A stretch of 64,000 bases of DNA, from the NCBI GenBank assembly GCA_021229015.1, contig CM037789.1, positions 33,120,346 to 33,184,345 of the forward strand, written 5' to 3'. The position numbers and the translations under genes are program-made. A model generated the notes under the pieces. The model ran no database searches. It saw only the letters and a program-made list of their open reading frames with translations, and was not told the DNA's origin. Of this stretch, positions 9,872-22,771 are shown piece by piece (the first letter of the stretch is position 1; the number at the start of each line of letters is the position of its first letter). Origin of the DNA: Solen grandis (lineage: Eukaryota; Mollusca; Bivalvia; Adapedonta; Solenidae).

Positions 9872-12082
9872 TTGACTAATTTATAAAGGGAGAATTTTTC
9901 TGTGATAAAATTTATCCAAATACATAAAAGGGCGATATATAGTGAGAAAAAATCAAAGTAAGTCTAGTTTGCATAAATAAAAACATGCTTCCATGCACGT
10001 AAACAAACAGTCTAATATTCGGGACGACAACGACGTGAGGTCATCGTTTTATGCAATGCCGGCAGTCCGGTTCTATTTTAAGAAACGGAAAGTCCCATAT
10101 CTTGATCTGTTTTTCAGAGCAAAGCAGAAAAAATAAAAATGAACATGCATCTGGAATGTCACATGTTGTTTCCAGAATTAAGGAAACACATATAGTAGGT
10201 TTAAACTGACAGCTATTTGATATCAATAGAATGTGTCTTATAATTATTTAGAACCTGGTTTTGAAAAATGGTCATTGACAGCGCACTAGCATTCAACATG
10301 GGGGTCATTCAGATTATTTTACGTCAAAACCACAATTTGTGCGTCATCGAAAACCCTGCACTTTGTTTATCCATTTACTGAGCAATTAAGAATATCCATT
10401 CAAAATCTAAAAATCATAAACCTTGTCGGCCATGTTTATTTACCATGTTAATGCATGAGGAACTTTGATAGGTGCTTTCTTCTTCCTCAAAACTATTTTT
10501 GCAATATTCAGTTGCATAAAAATCCATGGAAAACTGTATTGCAACTTACTGAAACACTTTATCTAAGCAACACACCCCTGGCTTATGCTTGCAGGCTTCA
10601 ACTTGACCGCTGTTTTTTTGTAACAAGAGTGTATAACAGCTGACATGCCCTTAATTCAGACAGGATAAATTTTATAATCCATGCTCGTGACGGTTATTAT
10701 ATTTATATTAATCATGAGCACCATCTGTCAGCCATGGGATATTTGGCTAACACTTTATCATTATAAGGATATTCATAAGAGGTACGTTGACCAGTCAAAA
10801 TGCTGCTTACACAAATGTCTAAAAACCTAAAATCTGTAATTGAAGTTTTTAATGCAAAGACAGAGTTCTATGTCCACATCCACTACAAGTACTGCCAATA
10901 GTCCGGCTTTCATATCAAATAGCATTATACGCTTCTATACCATGTGCGATGTATGGAATAAAAGAATGAGCACTCGTGGGTTTCCGATGCTGCATAAGCA
11001 CTAATATGAAATAAAAAAATTATAACAATCATATAAAGCAAACTGAAATTGCATGCAGGTAACATACTGCATTTGGCACTTGGTCTGAAGTTGGGTTGAC
11101 CTGATCCCAGTGCAAGTCTTCAACATGGAACATCTATAACTTAAGTTGATCAATCGTGCACTCAGTTCTCACCAGTCTCTGGTTTGATAATAGAAGAAGA
11201 TGAATAGATGTTTTTAATTAAGTGACAAACAATAAGAAAATGTAAAAATCTTTGCCCCATCTGTACAATATGGGCCACAATATGGGAAGCTTTTGCAGGA
11301 ATAATCTGATATTAAATGACTGGTTTATTCACTGGCGAAATAGAATACTGTACAATAACTTTCAAAGCAATTTTTTATCTTAATGTACCCTTAACCTATT
11401 TTAAAATGTAAATTTTCAAACAGATGTGTACATAATCATAAATAAATGATGATGTGTCAGAACACTAAAATTATCAAAATATATGCGACATATAACAAAA
11501 TAGTCTAGCGTATCTTTTGTTTGGAAACGTTTATTTAGCTACTTGGCCAATATTGGTCAAATGGAATAAAAAGTTAATGTCGAAGCTTGAAAAAAAAAAA
11601 GTGATGATTGTCTAATGTTGGCATGCCATGCATGCTTGTTTCCTCTTGACTTGAGATGACAATTTCAACAGCTACTGATAGCATTTAACCTTGATTTTAT
11701 CCAGGTTACGTTTTACTGATGAGGAGTTAAAAAAAAAATATTTAAACTGTTAATTCGAAATTCTCACCTGAAAAACTGCTAAAATATCCGAATAAACGCT
11801 GAAAAGCACGCATAAATACCGATGTCCTAAGCGTCCCTTGCGATGTGTCGAACTCTTATGTCGTAAAACGTAATTTAAGAAAATGTGTAAGATTATTTTA
11901 TATAGTGGATTGATTTAGACATCTCACTGTTTATTTGTATAAAATCCTCAGTTTTGAATGATAAATTATTTTACGACAACTCAGCTACTGGTACCCGACT
12001 TCACTTCTTAAAACAATGTATTTTGGACTGAAGCGGGATACCTTCCACTTTGCTTAAAACACATGTCAAAATTTTGCGAAAT
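9872..12082. other. Intergenic, nothing recognised; probable AAMP promoter at right end
   Basis: AT-rich sequence without convincing exons or recognisable transposons. The last few hundred bases must include the 5' UTR and promoter of the AAMP gene; I see no TATA box at a convincing position. Confidence 0.4.
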
Positions 12083-15000
12083 ATGTCTAACACAGGTAAT
12101 CAAGACGACATGGAGGACGGGTTTGACGATGTAATCAACCCTGAAGACATTGAGCAAGTCATTGAACTAGATGATAATGGAGATGGTAAGGCATTCCGAA
12201 AGTCGCCACGGATGGCAGACATATTTCAGAGGGTACATAACAAGGAATTTCGGCCTCAAGATCTTTCGATCCACATGAAAAAAATACGGATAATCCAAAG
12301 TAATTGTCAGTGAATCAGTGCAGTTCTGACTAGAATTAAAGTAAATTGTCATTTTTGTCATTGATTTTAGCACATTTCAGTGTGTGCTTAACAATACAGA
12401 CTTTGTACACCCCAAATATATCTATCCTCAATGCACATTAAGATAATTTCTTTACAGAGTGTAAAATTATATTAAAGAATACCATTGTTGACATGTACAT
12501 AATAATGTTTAAAAGAAAAGAATTACATTAGGTATCATAATAGAAAAGGTCAACATCAATTAACGATAACAGAGATTCAGATTGGATCGGCCCTTCGGTC
12601 CAGGGCCGATAAAAGCTACAGATGACCGGAAACAATAAACTCAGTACGCCCATCGGGCCGATAAAAATACAGTTCGTCAGACAATGTGACCGACAAATGT
12701 CTGTACAGGACGGTGAAATTACTTTATAGAGACTCGATCATTCTTACGCATTTACTTGTTACTTCATACAGACGCATTGAGACTCAAATTGTCGAAGTCG
12801 GTTTTTAACAGCATAAAAGTTTCTTATCGGCAAAAAACCCAACTAAATTGCATTGTTGCTGTTGAAACTTATATCATATTACAATCTATATTGCCACCAG
12901 ATGTGGTCATTTGATTGTCTAAACAAGTGTCGTTAAAACCGGAAATCGGCGAGTCTTCTAAGAAATAAACAGGCCATTATAAAACGTTGGCAAGAAACTG
13001 TCAATGATGAATGAAAAACAAAGAGTAGATAAGGAATCAAAGGATGTTGATCTATTATTGGGGGAATAAAATATACATACTTGTAATTGATTTGTCAGCA
13101 CTTTCAAATTACATTGTATTTATAAGAACACGACTGTCGCAGAATGGAAAATCATTCTGACGAGTCTGAATTTTTGGATTTTGCTGAATTCGCCTTAGAC
13201 TTTGACTTTGATTAAATAGAAAGTCATATAAATTACAATTCTATGTTTAATTTGAACAATCAAAATATTCTGATATGCCTAATCTTTCTCTCATTCATCA
13301 TCTTCAAAATCTCAGAAGTATGAATGATCTCACATTTCCATTTAAAGTTAAATAATTTATTATAACCTGCTGTTATTTTTTTTGAGCCAATGAAATTGAA
13401 AAGATATCAAATATATAAATATATATATATATATTTTGCTTTTATTTGTAAGATTTTTTATGCTTAAGGGTTGGGTGGGTTCTCTTTTATGACATACTAA
13501 TTTTATGCTGAAGAAATGCATCCCTCTAGGTACTAACTTGAATAACCATTTATTTATTTCATTCCTATATGAGTGAACAGGGTATCAAAAGATAGTCATA
13601 TTTATCTAGGAAATTATTTAACTGACTGAAGTTCTGAAACAATATTGAATGATATATTTCAAAGCAAAAATGTGAATATGAATAAATAAAGTAAACTTGA
13701 AAGTGTCATTAATGTCTTATAAATCATTTTGATATAACAAAATTGTCCGAAGTTTTTCTTGTAATTTAGGACAAATGACTTAAAAAAACCTGACCATTTA
13801 AGGCAACTGTCCTGAGGAAAGTGGGTCCAATCTGAATCACTGGATAATGGTTTTGTACCTGGATACGGTTGATTTTCTACCGTAACTGATGTCTCGACTT
13901 TGGGAAAATAAAGCGGTAATTTTTCAGGATTTATAACACAAGGGAGTGAGTAGAGCAGTAAACTGACTACAGTTTAACAACCAGAGATGTTCAAAAATGT
14001 TGTTAAACCTCTCTAAAGTAATCAGTCAATCCATTTCAGATGTAGCTGAAGGTATTGAAGAAGTTGTCCTTGTTAGTGATGAAGAAGAGGAGGACATGGG
14101 AGCAGCAGGAAGAGAGGTGAATGACATGGCAGATTTAGTCTTCTCAAAACACAAAGGTAATATCTAGTTCATATTATTAATACATGTATCTAGAGTATAC
14201 TATTTATATCCTTAAATTTAAAAGTTTATATATGGATTCAAAATTGGTCCTAAACCATAGTCAATCATCAAAAAATATTAAGTCATTCATGTTATTTAAT
14301 CAACTAGGGGTGTAATTAAAATTCATTTGCCCACTTGCACAGGAAAAAGTAGTGCAGGAAATTGACAGTCAAGTCCTGCAAAATAGACTTTAGCAGAAAT
14401 TTAGAGCCCAGCAAAGCACCTGCCACGCTGAAGATTTTGACAAATTTGCTATTGCTCTAGTGCTTTGGACTCCAAAAAGGGAAAAATGTTGAATTCCCTT
14501 GGGTCAGTCTGCCGCCCTCCCCTTTGGGCAAAATACAGATAAATGCTTAGTTTTTGCTTTTGTTACATTTTTTTTCAATTGTTTGGGGATATCATTTCAA
14601 CAAATTTGCATGTTCTCTATGACAGATTCAGTGTTCTGTGTCCAAATTGACCCTGCAACCTGTGACCTGGCTGTGACAGGAGGGCAGGATGACGTGGCAT
14701 TTGTTTGGAAGCTCTCCACGGGGGAGGTTGTCTTAGAATGCACAGGTGAGTGTGTATTTTAGTTATATAAAAATCTGACTGGACGGAGTTCAAATTGTGG
14801 TCAAGTAGACAAATGACCAAAGTTCACAGCTCAGAGTTCAAGGTCATAATTAAGGTTGAAGTTTGAAAATGGTTATAAGAATACTTTTTCCAGATGATGT
14901 ATTCTCAAGCATAGAAAGGTTTTCATATAGATTATAATATGGTACTATGGTATAGCATGATGAGACAGCATGCAGCATGGTTACAGAAGACTCATATGTA

Positions 15001-16768
15001 GAAAGGGGTTAAAAGTCTGGTATCTCAAGCAAGAATATTATTGTTTGCTGTAATTATACCCCTTTTCACAATGATAAGTGCAAGCTATATAGAAATCAGG
15101 CTTGTGACGTTCCACCCTTCATTCACATTATATGCAGGGAATACTCAAGTAACTGTTGTTGTGTCTTCACACTTGAAGTAATGATTTATCATGTTAAGAC
15201 CTGTCTGTATCAGCAGACAAGTGCAGATAACTGTGTCATTGATTTTGTGTGGATCATAGTCATTGTCTATGTCAAAGCTTTGTGAAGGTTTATAAATAAT
15301 CTTCAGTGATAGTTCTGGTTTGGTTTTTGATGAAAGATGGTTGGACATTTCAGGCCACAAGGACTCTGTAACATGCACAGGCTTCAGCTATGACGGTGTA
15401 TACGTAGCAACAGCAGATCTGTCAGGCCTGGTAAAAGTGTGGAAGCTGGAAACCAAACAGGAAGTGTTTACATTTGAGTGCTCAGATGCAGAGGTAACAG
15501 TCTGCCAAACATGTAACATAATTATCATAGGACAAGTACAAGAAAGGATTTAATTGATGTTGAAAAGGATAGTTCAGCAATATTTAGTTGTTTTTTTTAT
15601 ACAAAATTAAATAACAGCATTTAGAATATTTTTCAAATAAATTTCAAATACTTTCTTTTATAAAAACTGTAAACTTCTTGCTCTTTATATACTTTACCTG
15701 TAAAAGATTTTGGAAGATAAATAATTATTGTACATTTTACTCAGAATAAAATATTTTGTTCAAACAATTCATACTTGACACATAATTTTGTATGGTATGG
15801 AGGCAGAATGATAGGCACGACTTCAACATTCCAGTGGACCAGTAAGTACATGTACAATTTAAATACACACCCACACAAAAAAGCAGGCAATTAATTCAGA
15901 CCCATATTTAACCACTCCATACATATGTGTTGTTGTCTTGATAGTGGTTGAGATGGCACCCGGCAGCTCACGTGTTGTTCCTGGGAACCGCAGACGGTGA
16001 GGTGTGGGTGTGGAAGATCCCTAGTGGCGAGTACAAGACCCTGCAGGGCCCTGGCTGTATGGCTTCTTGTGGAACTATCCTGCCCGATGGTAGGTTGAGT
16101 TGTTTATCACATGCTTTTGATTGAGAAATTTAAATAGTATTTATAAAGGACAGATGCACTGTTACAGGTTTCGGCTGTGAAAATTTAACCCTGTCTTATC
16201 TATTCATGGATAGGCAAACTGCTTCAAACATATACAAAACAAAACCCTGTGTTATATTGTGTAAACCAGATCAACCATTGACTACCTGTTATCTCAGTGT
16301 AGCATTTGGATAGCCTGTACATCAGTTTGAATACAATCTGTAAACTCTTGAAATGTCCATTTAGTTGAGTTATATCTCACCACAGGATGCTCTTGCCATT
16401 AGTCTTATATATGTTTTATCCAGAAACCAAATAAAGTTATACACAATGGTGCGTTGGGCTAAATACTCCAATACATGTTCTTGGAGAAATCATGTAATAC
16501 ACTGTACATGATAAATAAAGGCAAAAAGTCACTTAAAATTCGTCTGACTGCATGTATTTTATTATATTCATGAAAATTGTTTTTATTATGAAATAAAGTT
16601 TGATTAAGAGTAATAAGGAATGTATTTTAATGTGTGTAGATTTGCAAGAGCACTGGAGAATGTGTTGTTGTTTTTTTTTCTCAGGAAAGCGGGCGTGTGT
16701 AGGATATGATGACGGCACTGTCCGTACGTGGGATGTGAAGTCCGGCACCATGCAACATAGTCTTACAG
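12083..16768 (+). CDS. AAMP: Angio-associated migratory cell protein (WD40), six exons, 3' part missing
   Basis: Coding exons are 12083-12185, 14040-14156, 14626-14745, 15354-15493, 15945-16089 and 16685-16768. All have GT-AG borders and consistent phase, encoding about 236 residues. The first two exons give an acidic N-terminus ([20 protein letters not shown]). Then WD40 repeats begin: [103 protein letters not shown]. Order and wording follow animal AAMP, a WD-repeat protein linked to cell migration and ribosome assembly. The family is about 430 residues, so the C-terminal WD repeats are missing. Exon 6 ends in phase 1 at a GTAGTG donor, 290 bases before the N gap, and I find no continuation after the gap. 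The start ATG is the first in frame before the acidic region. Confidence 0.93.
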
Positions 16769-17060
16769 GTAGTGTCACTTGTCCCTCTTGTTGCCTTGTA
16801 CTGTGAATGGTTTTTGCCCATATACAATCTGAGGGTTGACTGCAAAACTGTTCCATCTCCTTGAACGTCTATATGCACTGAGAATAGTAATGCATCCAGC
16901 CCTAGTGTGTTGAAGAAACCGTTCTATCCAGTATAGGGTCTGCCTGCTAATATAATTTGCTTTGTGCACAGACTCTTTAAAGCATGTCTGAAATACAGCA
17001 CTTTTTCTTGACATTTCTACAATTTAAACACACGTTTGACACTAAGAAGGTATGCATGGT
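16769..17060 (+). other. AAMP intron 6, up to the assembly gap
   Basis: Begins with the GTAGTG donor of AAMP exon 6. No further AAMP exon is visible before the run of N. Confidence 0.6.
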
Positions 17061-17160
17061 NNNNNNNNNNNNNNNNNNNNNNNNNNNNNNNNNNNNNNNN
17101 NNNNNNNNNNNNNNNNNNNNNNNNNNNNNNNNNNNNNNNNNNNNNNNNNNNNNNNNNNNN
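17061..17160. other. Assembly gap, 100 N
   Basis: Exactly 100 N, a conventional placeholder for a gap of unknown length. The missing AAMP exons may be in it, or the join may be wrong. Confidence 0.98.
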
Positions 17161-17284
17161 ACATATCTCCTGTATAAATTAAAAAAAATAATTTGCTTAT
17201 TTTTTGTTCAGAGATTTTTCATTTATCCTATTTCATTCGTGTTTGAAAATACACAAAAATGTACAATGGAACTATTTGATTTAA
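17161..17284. other. Short flank after the gap
   Basis: AT-rich, with no gene or AAMP homology seen. Ends at the putative target-site duplication TATG (17285-17288) of the following LTR element. Confidence 0.5.
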
Positions 17285-17288
17285 TATG

Positions 17289-17689
17289 TGTGACATAATT
17301 GAGATATTAGTCACATGTCAGTATTAGGATTGACCACAAGTGCACTGAAGGAAGCATGTATATTGTCATACTCATGTCACTAAGCGGGGAAACTAAGATG
17401 GGATTTATGAGTTGTATATGATCACATGGACTATATAAGATGCAGAAATACAGAAATCATGGAGAGAGCCCACAGGGACTCAGCAGGGAGTACACAGGGA
17501 CTTAAGGAGGAGAGACCCGACTGGGGCTCGACTCAAGAGAGGTTTACAATTTCCAAGGCTAAGTTAGAATATAGCGTGCCGATTGTTGTATCTCTGTATA
17601 AACATAGACTAAGCGTGTAAATAAAGTTATCATCATAAAAGTGGAATTGGACTTATACATTACACCATCAGCATCAACATCACGCTACA
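17289..17689 (+). repeat. Left LTR with promoter-like signals
   Basis: A 401-bp TG...CA repeat with a TATATAAG box near 17433 and AATAAAG near 17618, in the order expected for U3-R-U5. It is longer than its partner at 19841 because the partner lacks the central region including the TATA box. Confidence 0.55.
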
Positions 17690-18026
17690 TGCGTCTTCGT
17701 GGTATCTAAGACCTTAAGAGAACTGGAATCGTCACGGAAATCAACGGCGAAGTACAACCACTATACATACGTAACGTCAAGGTTAGCCCCTTTATCTCAT
17801 TACATTGCACATCTTTTTTAAGTTCAGCATCAATTCAGAATTCCATGTCTGATTTTCTACCGTTATCAGTCGGCCATTTCATCTAATTAATTTAAATGAC
17901 GGGAAGATATTTTACCTAACGAACTCGGAACGATTTATGGATATAAGACATATTTTTGACTTTTATGTGGATATATAAGCCGGAGTATTGGTTTTTATTA
18001 GATGTAACTTTTTGGTGTATCATATG

Positions 18027-18161
18027 TCAAGAAATTTGCCTATTAACTTTTGTTATCATTTTTGGTTTGAACGTTTCAACGGTATCCACTTGGAATAATC
18101 CTAGACAAAGATATGCCAAAATATAATTGCTATCCTTATTTGTTTCATTGTGATCCGCCAT
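18027..18161 (-). CDS. Small ORF with an AAGATGGCGG start context, doubtful
   Basis: A minus-strand 44-codon frame beginning MADHNETNKD, with ATG at 18161 inside CCAAGATGGCGGA. That is both a strong initiation context and the YY1 consensus seen at many animal first exons. It ends at a stop with no convincing donor. It lies inside the putative LTR element, next to a decayed coding stretch at 18.3-18.6 kb. It may be a remnant of a captured gene or chance. Confidence 0.2.
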   Translation of the reverse strand: MADHNETNKDSNYILAYLCLGLFQVDTVETFKPKMITKVNRQIS

Positions 18162-18276
18162 CTTGGATTGGCCCACTGCAGGCAACCACTGAACGGCGTA
18201 TGCCAGACCTCTGTGTAGTAAGGTCGGGTACAAGACAACTATGGACAGAGTGCTCAGATCCCTAGCTGATAGCTTG

Positions 18277-18574
18277 TAGGTAAGTCTACACGCACAATTT
18301 TCATGCCCACAGAAGCAAGCTTCTGAGACACTTCTTCCCCAGCCACAGAAAACTCAATGCTCTCAAATGGCTGGTAACTGTGCGGTATGTCTTCCACACA
18401 GTCTTTAATACTTCGTCATTGGTTATATGCACAAGGTGTATATGAACCAGGCACGAACTAGCTTCTACACACACAAAGCCCATCACCAAAATAGAATATA
18501 TTATGATGCCCTGATCACATGGGTGCAAACAGTGATCGTATATATCCCGCGCACGCAGGTCGAGATTCATTTAC
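18277..18574 (-). pseudogene. Decayed coding fragment, one frame with three stops
   Basis: Read on the minus strand from 18574, one frame stays protein-like for about 100 codons, interrupted only by TGA, TAG and TGA. All three could be C-to-T changes of CGA or CAG. Recognisable stretches include SGHHNIFYFGDGL, RSIKDCVEDIPHSYQPFES and EFSVAGEEVSQKLASVGMK. I do not recognise the family. It lies within the 17.3-20.0 kb LTR-like element in opposite orientation. Confidence 0.3.
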
Positions 18575-19840
18575 CTGCTAAGTTTTAGACATTCAGCATG
18601 GACCTAAAATTGAATTATTTTCAGCCAACGACTAACCATCTTACACATCTTAAATATACACTAGGTTTCTAAAATTATCTAACATATAACTAAAATGATT
18701 GTTAATGATGAGAAAAAAATACAAAAATAAAAAAGTTATGAAATATAGGGAAGTAATTGAGACCTAAATCTCTAACTATATACAGTCTATATACAGATGA
18801 TTTTCCTGACATAGAATTTGATTATTGTAGCTGACTGAGCTACAAATTATCCATTGGCGATAATTATGGTAGTTTAGTCTGTGAAGAGACTAGAAACATA
18901 GTGATGTTTACTCCATTAGGTTTATTTTTTAGGCCATATTTGACCTGGAAACGATAACAAATTTAGGAAAGGTTTACAACTTTCACATACGGTCATATGC
19001 TGTCAAAAGTACTCAGTCATTTACTTGTTAAGTAACGTTGTATGCAAAAGTCATTTAATGAACTACCTGTCCAAAACATTCAGTTGAATGTCAATTTGTA
19101 TAATTATGTCTTCGCAAATTGTGAATCTTTGACAGAAAAAGAAATATGCACTTATAGACATGATAGGTATTCAAGTAAGCAAAAAAAATGTATATTGGTG
19201 TCATGAAGATTTTGTATTTAGTCGGTAACTGTAGAAATTTTTTCATTATTTCTCATTTACCATTGAATGCCGATGTGTTACGCTGTTATTTCCACAAGTC
19301 ATAGGTAGATATAAGGGGTACTGCTTTACTATATAATGTTTTCTGTAGCGATGCGGATAGTTCTGAGTTTAATTGATGTCTGTGCTGACACTGCTAAAGT
19401 CATTTAAGAAGGGATGTTTTACGCAATTATCGTGACTGAGCAGGGTCGCAGCCGATGAAGAAGTACCTAGCCTTATAATCATCATTCTAACCGCATAGCT
19501 TGTAACAACAAACTCAACGGCCATATGCACTCATCTGTATAGATGCAAATAAATCTGTACACTATGAAACAACAGAGAATGAAGTCATATCGAAACGTAG
19601 CTGACAAGGTCACGTCAGTGCTATATTATGGGATTTGGTTTCCAACGTAACCTACACAGCCAGGCTGACGGGATCATGACGGACGGGACGAAGGGTATCG
19701 ATCAGCAATATTCAACCCCGGGGGGTGCAAAAACAACGGCTGTCAGGATTTAATTTTCTATATTTTCGTCAAGTTAAAAACAAGTGCAAATAATGAAAAA
19801 TGTGACTTTTAAGCGAAATGTGTTAACAAGGAGAGATTAA

Positions 19841-20007
19841 TGTGACATAATTGAAAAATTAGTCACCTGTCAGTACTAGGTTTGATTACAGCTTGCCGAT
19901 TGTTGTATATCTTTATAAGCAGAGACTAAACATGTAAATAAATTGGTCATCATAAAAGTGGTATTTGGACTTATACATTACACCATCAACATCAATACCA
20001 CGCTACA
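19841..20007 (+). repeat. Right LTR, internally deleted
   Basis: A 167-bp copy of the 17289 LTR. Both ends match, but the middle part (TATA region) is missing between TTTGATTACA and GCTTGCCGATTG. Followed by the TATG duplication. Confidence 0.55.
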
Positions 20008-20011
20008 TATG

Positions 20012-21479
20012 TTAAATGATTAATGTTCAACCTAAGTATGGTTTCATTGCATACAATTTTACAATCAGCTATGACATTTTTATCTGGATAGTTAACACAT
20101 CTTGGTCTGTTAAAAAAAATTCACAATTCAAAGGACTGTAGCATTCGTTTCTGGTGTCAGTAACCATTCAAATTATTTGGACAAAAAATACAATAAATGC
20201 ATATAGGAGTTTTTTTTCGCGGTTTTAGGAGTGCTAAAATATTGTTTGGTATTTCTTAATCTTAACAGATATATTCAATCATGCCATAAAGCTTTACTTA
20301 TGCTGATGTCATGTGAGTTTTAGTACAAGATTTAAATCCATCGGCTAGGAGCATTTATGCGACCCAATAATAACAAATATTCCAAACAATAGACATTGCA
20401 CACGTCGAATAACACATATCTGTAATAATAAAACAAATCTGCGGTGTTGGTTCAGCCATTCGTCCCTCGGGCATTAGCCTTTTGGCGGTAACAAAACTAG
20501 ATATGCAAATTCTTGATAGGTATTTTACATCTGTACGTAAAGAATAAAACCGAATGATATTTTTAGGGTAAGGCGTTTAACTGAGCTGATAGAGGTTCAC
20601 TGTAAATTATGAACTCCCCTGACTAAAAATATTAATCTCGAATAATTACATTGTCTTTGTGGAGCGAGTTGTGGTACAAAATAAACAGTATGGCAAACAT
20701 TCACAATCATAGAATATGCAGGTAATTCCAGATTTAAGATTTCTAACAAAATCGGTGAACGTGAGAGAAAGAACAGATAAAATATCCCAATATAACATGA
20801 AATGAAGAAAAGTGAAACTAAATATACGAGTTGTACATAGAACGCCTTTCTGAAGGTCATTCACACATGGATTTATCTAATAGAAGCAAATACGAACGAC
20901 AAATAGCATGTTGATATTCAACACAGGCGCTCTGGGACATGCATTTAAGCCAGTCCATTATAATGTAGAGCTAATTACAAAGTGTCAAGAGTTCCGGCGA
21001 TATTAGGATTATATTAAATATCAAACTGTCATTCGTCTCGTGAGGGACAACAAGCGGTTTATAAAAACGATTTTCTCTTTTTTTTTCAGTTCTGAAAGAT
21101 TTGAAATCAATATGATAGTCTTTCGATGGTTCCACGAGTTCTAAACGCGAAAACACTTGAAGACACTTAAAGGAGATTAGCTCTACTAACAGGTATGTGG
21201 CTTTAATATAACCCATTTTATTCAATTAATTTCAAACTGGTTTTTTGTTAATATGCTACAAGCACGTTTTGGTATGTTCTTCTTGCATTTTGCATTCTAT
21301 CACTAATTTGAGATTTTTTAAATTAATTACTTTTATTAGTAAAATGAATTTAGGATTTACTATGCATCCATCTATCGTTACATATCCTTATATGTCACCG
21401 TTTTTAATGTTGTGCTTATAAATATTACTCGATCAACGTGTAGACACCGATAAACATTCGATATTTGCGTACTATAATT
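20012..21479. other. Intergenic, nothing recognised
   Basis: Several minus-strand open frames of 70-90 codons occur at 20.6-21.2 kb, but they have no recognisable motifs or splice logic. Treated as non-coding. Confidence 0.4.
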
Positions 21480-21810
21480 TCGAGTGTCATATCGCATAGT
21501 CTTTAGTCGTTTCATATTGTCGTGTGTCGTTTACAATTTCCGTGCGTCGATTTTTCCACGCGACACACGATATAAGCATGACAATATGAAAGACACGACA
21601 ATGTGACGCAATGCACGACAATTTCAAACGACGCTCGATATTTATTGGGATATTTCGTGAAAAAAATGAAAGACATCAATGAGACATATGCGCGGACGTA
21701 TCGCATTGTCATGTGTCGTTTTATATAAACGTGTGTCGCTTACTATTGGCGCGCGTCGTTTGCAATGGTTATATTCATATCGTCGCCTTCATCAAGCGAC
21801 ACATGCCATT
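21480..21810. repeat. Interspersed GTGTCG(T) motif cluster in both orientations
   Basis: The core motif GTGTCGTTT or variants (GTGCGTCG, GCGCGTCGTTT) appears repeatedly on the plus strand at about 21520-21556 and 21707-21765. It appears as its complement (CGACACAC, GACACGACAA, GACGC, CACGACAATTT) at about 21560-21650 and 21797. The spacing is irregular, unlike a simple satellite, and the block has a plus-minus-plus arrangement. Confidence 0.6.
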
Positions 21811-22729
21811 CAACATGACACCTATCGGATTCCGTAAGAAATGTACACACAAAAAAACTGAAAATAAGGTATGTAGCTCTTCTGTGGGAATCAGCTATTT
21901 TTATTTTTTTTATTGTTTAATGCATTTCAGCTATCAAAATATTATTTTAATCTTAAGTGTTATCGTTGATTTTATGGACGCATATGTCAACCGTGGAAGA
22001 TTCAGATTCTGATAGTTTGTCTTGTAATTTAAGGCCATCGGCCCACAATGCAAATGCATATGTAACAATTTGAGTTATATAGTTCTGTCACAGTATATCA
22101 TTAGAAATTTAAGTATTTTCAGTCAGCAACTGAACTAATGAATATGCATTAAAATGTGTTTAATATTTTTATGTTTAACAATGTATAAAAATACCATATA
22201 ATATGTTGGTTTTCCAGAGGGAAATAATACAATAAATAAGTAAGAGTGAATTCAATTATCTAAAAAAAATCATTCTCTACCATCAATACACAAATTAAAC
22301 AAAAATTGGTCACGAATAAAATTATATTTTGGACAGTGAAAAAAACAACAACATGATATTCACTTTCATTAACTATGACATGACTATTTAAAAAAAAAAT
22401 CACATAGTCTTTCATTTTAAGGAATATCTGAAAGTCTTCCAGTTTCAATGTTGAACTTCTAATTAGAACATCTAAATTTTGATAGCTCCGCTCTGTATCT
22501 ATAAGGTAACTCTACAACTCTACTAAAAGATATCTCAGTATTCAACAGGGATTTAGAATGTTTATAATGGTAACTTCCACTAAAAATAAAAATTATTCAC
22601 GTCACTGTGCCAACTTTGTGTATAACTATCTAATAATCTTTGTTTTAATGGAGATACATAATGTATAAACATGATAACATTACCAATATCTTATGAGATC
22701 CAAGCAAAACCAAACCCAAAACCAAAGCA
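21811..22729. other. Intergenic, nothing recognised
   Basis: AT-rich, with poly-A/T tracts. No coding or repeat signal that I can support. Confidence 0.4.
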
Positions 22730-22771
22730 CCTCCATTTCGAAAAACAATTATCTCAGTTTTATCTAAATGC
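22730..22771 (-). mobile_element. LINE fragment, duplicate of part of the RT region
   Basis: Nearly identical to 23276-23314 (CCATTTCGAAAAACAATTAT core), which encodes the LDKTEIIVFR part of the neighbouring LINE reverse transcriptase. It is a detached second copy about 550 bp away. Confidence 0.65.

Larger units (their letters stand above)
17289..20007 (+). mobile_element. Putative non-autonomous LTR retrotransposon (about 2.7 kb)
   Basis: Two direct repeats bound the element: 17289-17689 and 19841-20007. Both begin TGTGACATAATTGA, end CACGCTACA, and share a 3' part with GCCGATTGTTGTAT and ATTACACCATCA. The 4-bp TATG occurs immediately before the first (17285-17288) and after the second (20008-20011), as expected for a target-site duplication. 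A purine-rich tract (AAGGAGAGATTAA) sits just before the right copy. A TGG-starting stretch at 17700 could be a primer-binding site. No gag or pol coding is visible between them, so it would be a LARD/TRIM-like element mobilised in trans. Confidence 0.55.

Noticed and set aside
16984..17298. 104-codon plus-strand frame near AAMP
   Set aside because: It spans the run of N and is not a continuous sequence.
20597..20864. Hydrophobic minus-strand frames of 70-90 codons
   Set aside because: Two overlapping frames with no conserved motif, no splice context and AT-driven Phe/Leu/Ile content.
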